Below are positions 58,491-64,000 of a stretch of DNA of 64,000 nucleotides, one piece after another; position 1 is the stretch's first letter; every line of letters starts with the position of its first letter. The position numbers and the translations under genes are program-made. The notes beneath the pieces are model-generated. The model saw only the letters and a list, made by a program, of their open reading frames with translations, made no database searches and was not told the origin of the DNA. This DNA is from Gibbula magus. Its lineage: Eukaryota; Mollusca; Gastropoda; Trochida; Trochidae. Location: positions 10,931,756 to 10,995,755 of the forward strand of contig OW388292.1 in assembly GCA_936450465.1 (NCBI GenBank), given 5' to 3'.

Positions 58491-59734
58491 TTTCGGTATG
58501 CAGCTGTATACTGTATCGTCCATTTATCATACTGTCACGTGGTGTTCACACTTGCGTTAACCGTCGTCTTGTTTGTTTTAAGGCAACTGCGAGTATGTGA
58601 CGATTTGAAGTCATTTTATTATAATATTAAAACACATTGCTTCTTTTATTCCAAATGCTCTTCCTGCATATAAACGTTGAGATGTTTGGAAATATCTACC
58701 TCGTAACACGACATATATGAAAGCATTATTACATGTCACATTTGGCTATATCTTGGTTTTCAATTGTTTGCAGCGCCCGAACTTCACATGATTGCAGTGG
58801 CTGTATTCCATCTGAGATTGAAACGAGTGTTATTGTAATTAAATCAAGTTGGGATTATACTGTCAAGAACATGCACTGTCATATCAATTGCTAATTCAGA
58901 TTCCCTCTTTCATAGAAATGAAAACCATTTTAATGTTTTAAATGAGGATACCAATGATGATTCATCATAACTATACGAACAAAATTTCTTCAACAAATTA
59001 TACTAAACCTAATGGTATGGCATTATTGTTCAAATAACACATACACTTGCTTACTTATATATTTAAAATCAAGGTTGTAGTAGAAACATAATTACTTTAG
59101 CATGGATAATATAGGGAAGCGTGTAGTTTGGAAGCTTTCCCTGCTGTATCGATAGCAGTCTCAGACGAAATAGACCAGTTTGTTAGCACGTACATACAGC
59201 TGGAATAAGCATTATTGAGGAAGTCTTTAAATATTCAATGTACGATAAAGGTTAACCTAAATGTTAAACTGAAAAAAACAGTTTGTCTGATCCACAATGG
59301 AACAATAAGCAAACACTGTAATTGTCAAATTGAAAACCAGTCTGTTGTTTGGCCTTCAACTTGGTAAAAATCATGAAATGTTATGATTAAAGAGCATTGG
59401 GGCATGCATTGGAGCACTGGAGCAGTTTTATCTAAATTGTGAATACTACATGTCATTATCCAAACCTCAAATGTCACCAAACAATCCTAATTAAAGAGCA
59501 ATATTATATCACTTAATAGGAAATCAATGAAAGTTTACTGTTTTTCTCTCCAACCATATTTTTGTGACAGTCTGCAGTGAATAAGTGTATGCGTGGAATA
59601 AAACATGCTTCCGTATATATATTGTTTCTTTGTCGTCTGACTGCTGATTTCTTGATTGGGTGCTTGGGGTTCTGGACTGATGTGGGGCCTGTATTTGTGT
59701 TTTGACTATGCGTTTTGCTGTTTCTGGACACACA

Positions 59735-59736
<2 letters not shown>

Positions 59737-59787
<51 letters not shown>
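59737..59787. repeat. (CA)n microsatellite, about 25 units
   Basis: Uninterrupted CA repeat. Just downstream, GACATTAGGGCGACA occurs twice (about 59802 and 59848). Confidence 0.97.
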
Positions 59788-59789
<2 letters not shown>

Positions 59790-59954
59790 ATTGGCGGAAG
59801 TGACATTAGGGCGACAGCCATTTAACACACACTTACAGCGGAATAGACATTAGGGCGACACTGTTTAAAACGTTTAAGTATTAAATATTGTGAACAATAA
59901 ATATAGATATATCGATTTAAATAAATAAAAATGAACCTTTAAAAACTCTTGTTC

Positions 59955-60500
59955 CCCATTTTGGCCTCTTTATAAAAAAAACATATCTTTTTGTCAAACC
60001 ACAAGTTTTATATATAATACTTACTTATTCCATGTAAAAATCTTTTTTTGTGTATGTCATATCACTTTTATATACATAAAGCCGACTTATTTCATGTAAT
60101 AATATCTTTGTGTCTATAAAATAAGGTTTATTTATATTCCTGACTTATGTCATGTAAAAATCATTTCTTTGGTGTAACCTCCATTTTTATACATATTCCC
60201 CATTTTTTTCCCGTGTAAAATTCATATCTTTGTGTCATATTACCAGATGTATACATATTCCCGACTTATTCCATGTAAAATTCATATCTTTGTGTCATAT
60301 TACCAGATGTATACATATTCCCGACTTATTCCATGTAAAATTCATATCTTTGTGTCATATTACCAGATGTATACATATTCCCGACTTATTCCATGTAAAA
60401 TTCATATCTTTGTGTCATATTACCGGATGTATATATATTCCCGACTTATTCCATGTAAAATTCATATCTTTGTGTCATATCACTAGACGTATACATATAT
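59955..60500 (+). repeat. 60-bp tandem repeat, near-identical core
   Basis: The unit TTCATATCTTTGTGTCATAT, TACCAGATGTATACATATTC, CCGACTTATTCCATGTAAAA is exact or nearly so in four copies (60221-60480) and diverged upstream to about 59955. Two more degraded units lie at 60725-60860. Confidence 0.92.
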
Positions 60501-60861
60501 TTTAGTAAACGGTCTGTGTAACATCGGCAGTGATGATTGGATCGATTATTTTCGATCTATACTGAATACCTTTGTTTATTTGTTTATTTTAGAAAAAACA
60601 TTTGATTCCATAAAAATCCAAAAATGCAATTTCTAAGCACAGATTTCTTAAGGGAATACTGCAAGGCCAAAATCAGCAAGTAAGGGAGACTGGCAAGATT
60701 TACGCCTTGCGTAGGGGAGTTGATTCCCGACTTATTCCATGTAAAAACAAAATCATATCTTTTTGTCTATCCACAAGATTTGATATATTTCAGACATATT
60801 CCATGTAAAATGATATAAATTGTGTGTAAGTCCACATTTATACATATTCTCGGCTTAATAC

Positions 60862-61190
60862 GCCCCCGCAAAGCTTTGCGGGCGACATATTTTTGCGTCA
60901 CACCGTTTCCGGTCCATATTTTGTATGAACTTTGGTATGTGGTTAGACCTTGTGGTGGAGTGCTGCCTTTTGCTACTTCGTTATTCTGATTTTCATATGT
61001 TTTCTGGTTTCCATGGAAATAGTTTGAACTTGGTGCATGTGGGGGTAGCGACCTTTTCCGACCTTCATCTCAAAATCTATTCAGTAGTATTTATGGTATG
61101 TATATCGACTCAAATATGGAATGGTGACAGCCTTTTGAATATATTCCCTTTCCAAATAGTCTGGCATACAGAAATATTTATGTGGCCATT
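60862..61190 (+). mobile_element. Hairpin-capped element, diverged copy 3
   Basis: The hairpin GCCCCCGCAAAGCTTTGCGG begins the element, followed by GGCGACATA. Two units follow with CTTTGGTATGTGGTTAGACC, GCTGCCTTTTGCTA, TGGTTTCCATGGAAATA and GGGGTAGCGACCTTTTCCG. It shares this layout with 45440-46240 but uses a different hairpin sequence. Confidence 0.6.
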
Positions 61191-61307
61191 TTCCCAATGA
61201 GAATGACCCAAAATGATTACAACGATTATATACATACAGTTGGAAATTAATTAAGCAGCAAGCATATTGAGGCATTGTCAGTAAAGATGTTCCAATTCGA
61301 TGCTTAT

Positions 61308-61497
61308 GAAGGCAAGGGTAGTCTTTACCGTTGCAGCCTCGTGTATTATTATAAAATTTGACTATTGTAAAGGCAAGGGTAGTCTTTACCGTTGCAGCCT
61401 CGGGTATTATTATAAAATTTGACTATTGTAAAGGCAAGGGTTGTGTTTACCGTTGCAGCCTCGGGTATTATTATAAAATTTGACTATTGTAAAGCAT
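61308..61497 (+). repeat. 60-bp tandem repeat, three units
   Basis: AAGGCAAGGGTAGTCTTTAC, CGTTGCAGCCTCGGGTATTA, TTATAAAATTTGACTATTGT, three copies with few differences. Confidence 0.95.
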
Positions 61498-61954
61498 TGA
61501 GAAGAAATCAAGTCTTATGAGATGAGTTATTTTCAATCAATTTCAATGAACAAGTGTTCCATAGAAAACAAAACACGTAAGTGAGATCAAATATTTATAA
61601 CAAGAATAAAAATAAGTGTAACAATTGCATCTCACTGAATATTAATAAATATATTAAATAAATATTTTCTATTTTTATGTTAACGTTAACTGACTACAAT
61701 GGTAAACTTATGATGACAAGCTTCCACCATGATGTCATTTCATTGTCCAATTGTAGAACCAGAGGGTTTATTTCACTGATAAAACAGGGTATCTCATAAT
61801 GAATATTTATACCAATAATCAATGAATAATGATAACTTTGTGAATGTAGCAATTCATAACATATTTATATACATAAAAAAACTTTAAACCATTTCTAATA
61901 AAATCAAAAATAATATTTGTTTAGATACACATGTCAATGATAAAATGTATCATA

Positions 61955-62165
61955 AAAATAGAGCCATTGGCTCTGTAGCTCTTTAGAAATTAGATGATTT
62001 AATATCTCAGGTTGACAACTTAATGAGGGAATCATTTAACAACTGTTGATAATAGAATAAGAGATTTATATTATGTAATTTCAAAAGATATTTCAGCATT
62101 CTAGTGTTTTTGTTCACTCAAAGTTACTTAGCAGTAAAATTAAAACCATGGGCTCTGTAGCTATC
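61955..62165 (+). repeat. Dispersed GAGCC-GGCTCTGTAGCT motif, copies 2 and 3
   Basis: AAAATAGAGCCATTGGCTCT followed by GTAGCT at about 61957, and AAAACCATGGGCTCTGTAGCT-like sequence at about 62145. Both match the copy at 30271. Confidence 0.65.
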
Positions 62166-62318
62166 CTGCTTGATAGTGATTTATGGAGTAGACTAAAATA
62201 AATAGTACAGATAAAGCACAATTTATTGCCATAACTTCCTGCAATTAATTAGAGCAAATTATCAAAGTAATCTATACATTTCAATTATATTTTCCAAATC
62301 ACGATACAACAAGCCCTT

Positions 62319-62490
62319 GTTCAAGAGAGGTTTCAAAGTAATCGCTCATTTAGCGATTACTTTTAAACCACTCTTGAACATGATTGCTCAATGTAGTGCT
62401 ACGTAGCAAGGCGAGGTTTTTCACCCTGTTGTTCAGGAGAGAATAAGCGCTACTTGAGCGCTACATTGAGCAATCAATGAGCGATAATAA
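62319..62490. mobile_element. Two adjacent hairpins, MITE-like
   Basis: TGTTCAAGAGAGGTTT (62319) pairs with AAACCACTCTTGAACA (ending 62380) around the inner palindrome TAATCGCTCATTTAGCGATTA. Next to it GATTGCTCAATGTAG-GCT (62382-62400) pairs with AGCGCTACATTGAGCAATC (62457-62475). A purine-rich GA tract follows at 62735-62775. Confidence 0.75.
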
Positions 62491-62759
62491 GCGCTCGCTG
62501 TTATGGACACGGCCCTGTAGTATGATGATACAAAACAGTTCAATCTTTGAATATATTTATTACAAATAATTGTGTCCTCAGTTCTATGATACCATGACAT
62601 CCCACTGACAACCCATCCCTCCTTTCTTAGTCTTTGTAACCTATCCCCCCTCACAAAAATACAAACACCAGTCCAATGCCTACTACTCCTCCTTAACACT
62701 TGCAGAAGGATTGTCACTCTTTGTTACACTCAGGGAGAGAGAGACAGAGAGGGGGAGGG

Positions 62760-63450
62760 AGGGAGAAGGGGCGAAAACACCTTTAATCCAAATATAAACA
62801 TAAGCGGTAATTTAGCAAAATGGTATACCACTCAAATGTTTTCACTTATAACTTTCTTACTTTTCATCCAAAAAAACTTGAAATTTGGAACTCTTGATAT
62901 TCACTAAACACAGATGATATCCTCAAAATAAAAAGGTTTTGGGGTCATTGGTTTCTGAGATGAAAAATATACATTTAAAGGAACCCCTGTCACAATCAAA
63001 GTATTAAAGTTTCAGTAATCTCCATCTTTAAAAGTAAAAACTGTCCAGGTTTCTGGATATCTCCTATTGCTGGTATATGAGAAGAAGTTGTTAAATGCTT
63101 TTAGGGTGAAACCCCTGCAAAGTTCATATTTCATAATTTATCTGAACCAAATTTACAAAATTGTAACTCCATCCTACAAAGATGCTAATGACAAAATTTC
63201 ACATTCCTTATCAAGCATTTTCAGAGAGGAAGTCGTTTAAACGTTTTACTTTTAACATCTCTAGTGGCCATATTTGTGGGCATTGGAATTCGTGAAGAAC
63301 AAACTTTGACCCCCTAGGTGATGGGTACCCACCTACCAAATTACAGTTTGGGGGTGTAGCGCTTCTTGAGGAGAAGTCGAAAGAGTGAAAAGTTCATGGA
63401 CAACGGATGCCGGACGACAGCCCATGCCATAAGCACATCTGGCCTTTCAA
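62760..63450 (+). repeat. Relic of the tandem-unit element seen at 30385
   Basis: The tail GGAGAAGTCGAAAGAGTGAA, CGGATGCCGGACGACAGCCC and CATGCCATAAGCACATCTGG (63370-63445) matches the tail at 30790-30880. The units upstream are too worn to delimit. No gene. Confidence 0.5.
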
Positions 63451-64000
63451 TTTTATTCCTATATCGCTTTCGTCATTCAAAATAATTCCAATCACAGAGA
63501 ATCAATTCTGTCATTAGCGTGACCAAATTAATAGAACTATGAAATTAATATTTTAGTACTGAATTAAATATAAGTATCATTGCAATCTATAATAAGAACA
63601 TTATATATACCGGCAAAAAGGCAGTTACTTATTGCCTCACTATTTTAGGCAGTATCCTTTTTGCCTGTGAAATTCCACTTATAGCCTTTGGCAGTTGTGT
63701 CACTGCCTGAAAGTTTGTTTGATAATTCACTGAAAAAACGTAAATAACATTTCATAAAATGTATCACATAAAGATTAGATATTATCCTTTATTAATACCT
63801 GAACAAAATCTAAAGTAAAACTACTAGAAGATAAGAGTGTGTGAGCGACAATGAAAGAAATTGCAGTAAGCTTGATCGTTTCTTACTTCATTACTTAAAG
63901 GGAGAGTCATAAATGTCGCCATAATGGATTTGTAAGCATTATGTGAAATGAATACCCACTATATTGTACCTTATTGTACAACTTTTAAATAACTAAAGAC
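63451..64000. other. Intergenic DNA with a small inverted repeat
   Basis: GGCAAAAAGG (63612-63621) and CCTTTTTGCC (63656-63665) form a 10-bp stem, with two further GCCT/AGGC words in the loop. Otherwise nothing is recognised. Confidence 0.45.

Noticed and set aside
59513..59853. Frames rich in VCVCVC and HTHTHT
   Set aside because: Translation of the (CA)n microsatellite.
60500..60720. LEKTFDSI-like reading suggesting another L1-type RT fragment
   Set aside because: Only a few residues fit motif 3 and no adjoining RT motif could be read, so it is too weak to annotate.

Overview
This is animal nuclear DNA, A+T-rich by eye, with no operons and almost all of its coding sequence in transposable elements. 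A tRNA-headed SINE at 3.6-3.9 kb carries the GTGAGTGAGTT...TTTAACGCCGC block typical of mollusc SINEs. Several other repeats (hairpin-capped elements with ~170-bp units, GTGACC-rich units, the repeated phrase CAAGGGCAATAA) are also mollusc-like. I infer a mollusc, gastropod more likely than bivalve. The species cannot be fixed from sequence alone.

Layout. 0-1.4 kb: end of a 42-bp minisatellite with a 515-bp higher-order unit. 3.1-9.5 kb: a foldback-like structure, with palindromic inverted ends enclosing arrays of one 52-63-bp module in opposite orientations; a SINE and a second retroposed sequence have inserted into the arrays with visible target-site duplications. 9.5-23 kb: mostly unassigned DNA with a three-copy dispersed block, SINE pieces, a palindromic MITE and one possible terminal exon (18,695). 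23-24.7 kb: a hairpin-capped element next to a LINE remnant whose two halves face opposite ways. 24.9-28.1 kb, minus strand: the most gene-like locus, an intron-containing tyrosine recombinase of the Crypton/DUF3504 type. 30.4-34.6 kb: tandem repeats and a minus-strand LINE interrupted by a 1.5-kb probable solo LTR whose empty site can be read exactly. 34.7-35.9 kb: a very uniform 55-bp satellite. 38.4-39.6 kb: an internally deleted DDE transposon with ~150-bp inverted ends. 40.7-44.2 kb: a dead LINE and blocks duplicated from elsewhere in the window. 45-46.2 kb: a long palindrome and a second hairpin-capped element. 46.6-49.9 kb: a young 5'-truncated L1/Tx1-type LINE with an intact 1,024-codon frame. 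50.5-54.4 kb: a Ngaro/DIRS-type tyrosine-recombinase retrotransposon (gag, RT-RNase H, recombinase) with several frame breaks. 55-58.5 kb: a diverged direct duplication. 59.7-63.5 kb: microsatellite, two 60-bp arrays and more hairpins.

Two unrelated tyrosine-recombinase systems occur here: the DNA-transposon or domesticated type at 25-28 kb and the retrotransposon type at 53-54 kb. The Crypton-like locus has three single-base frame breaks, all at homopolymers, and otherwise reads as a conserved, spliced gene. Assembly error is therefore a serious alternative to pseudogenisation.
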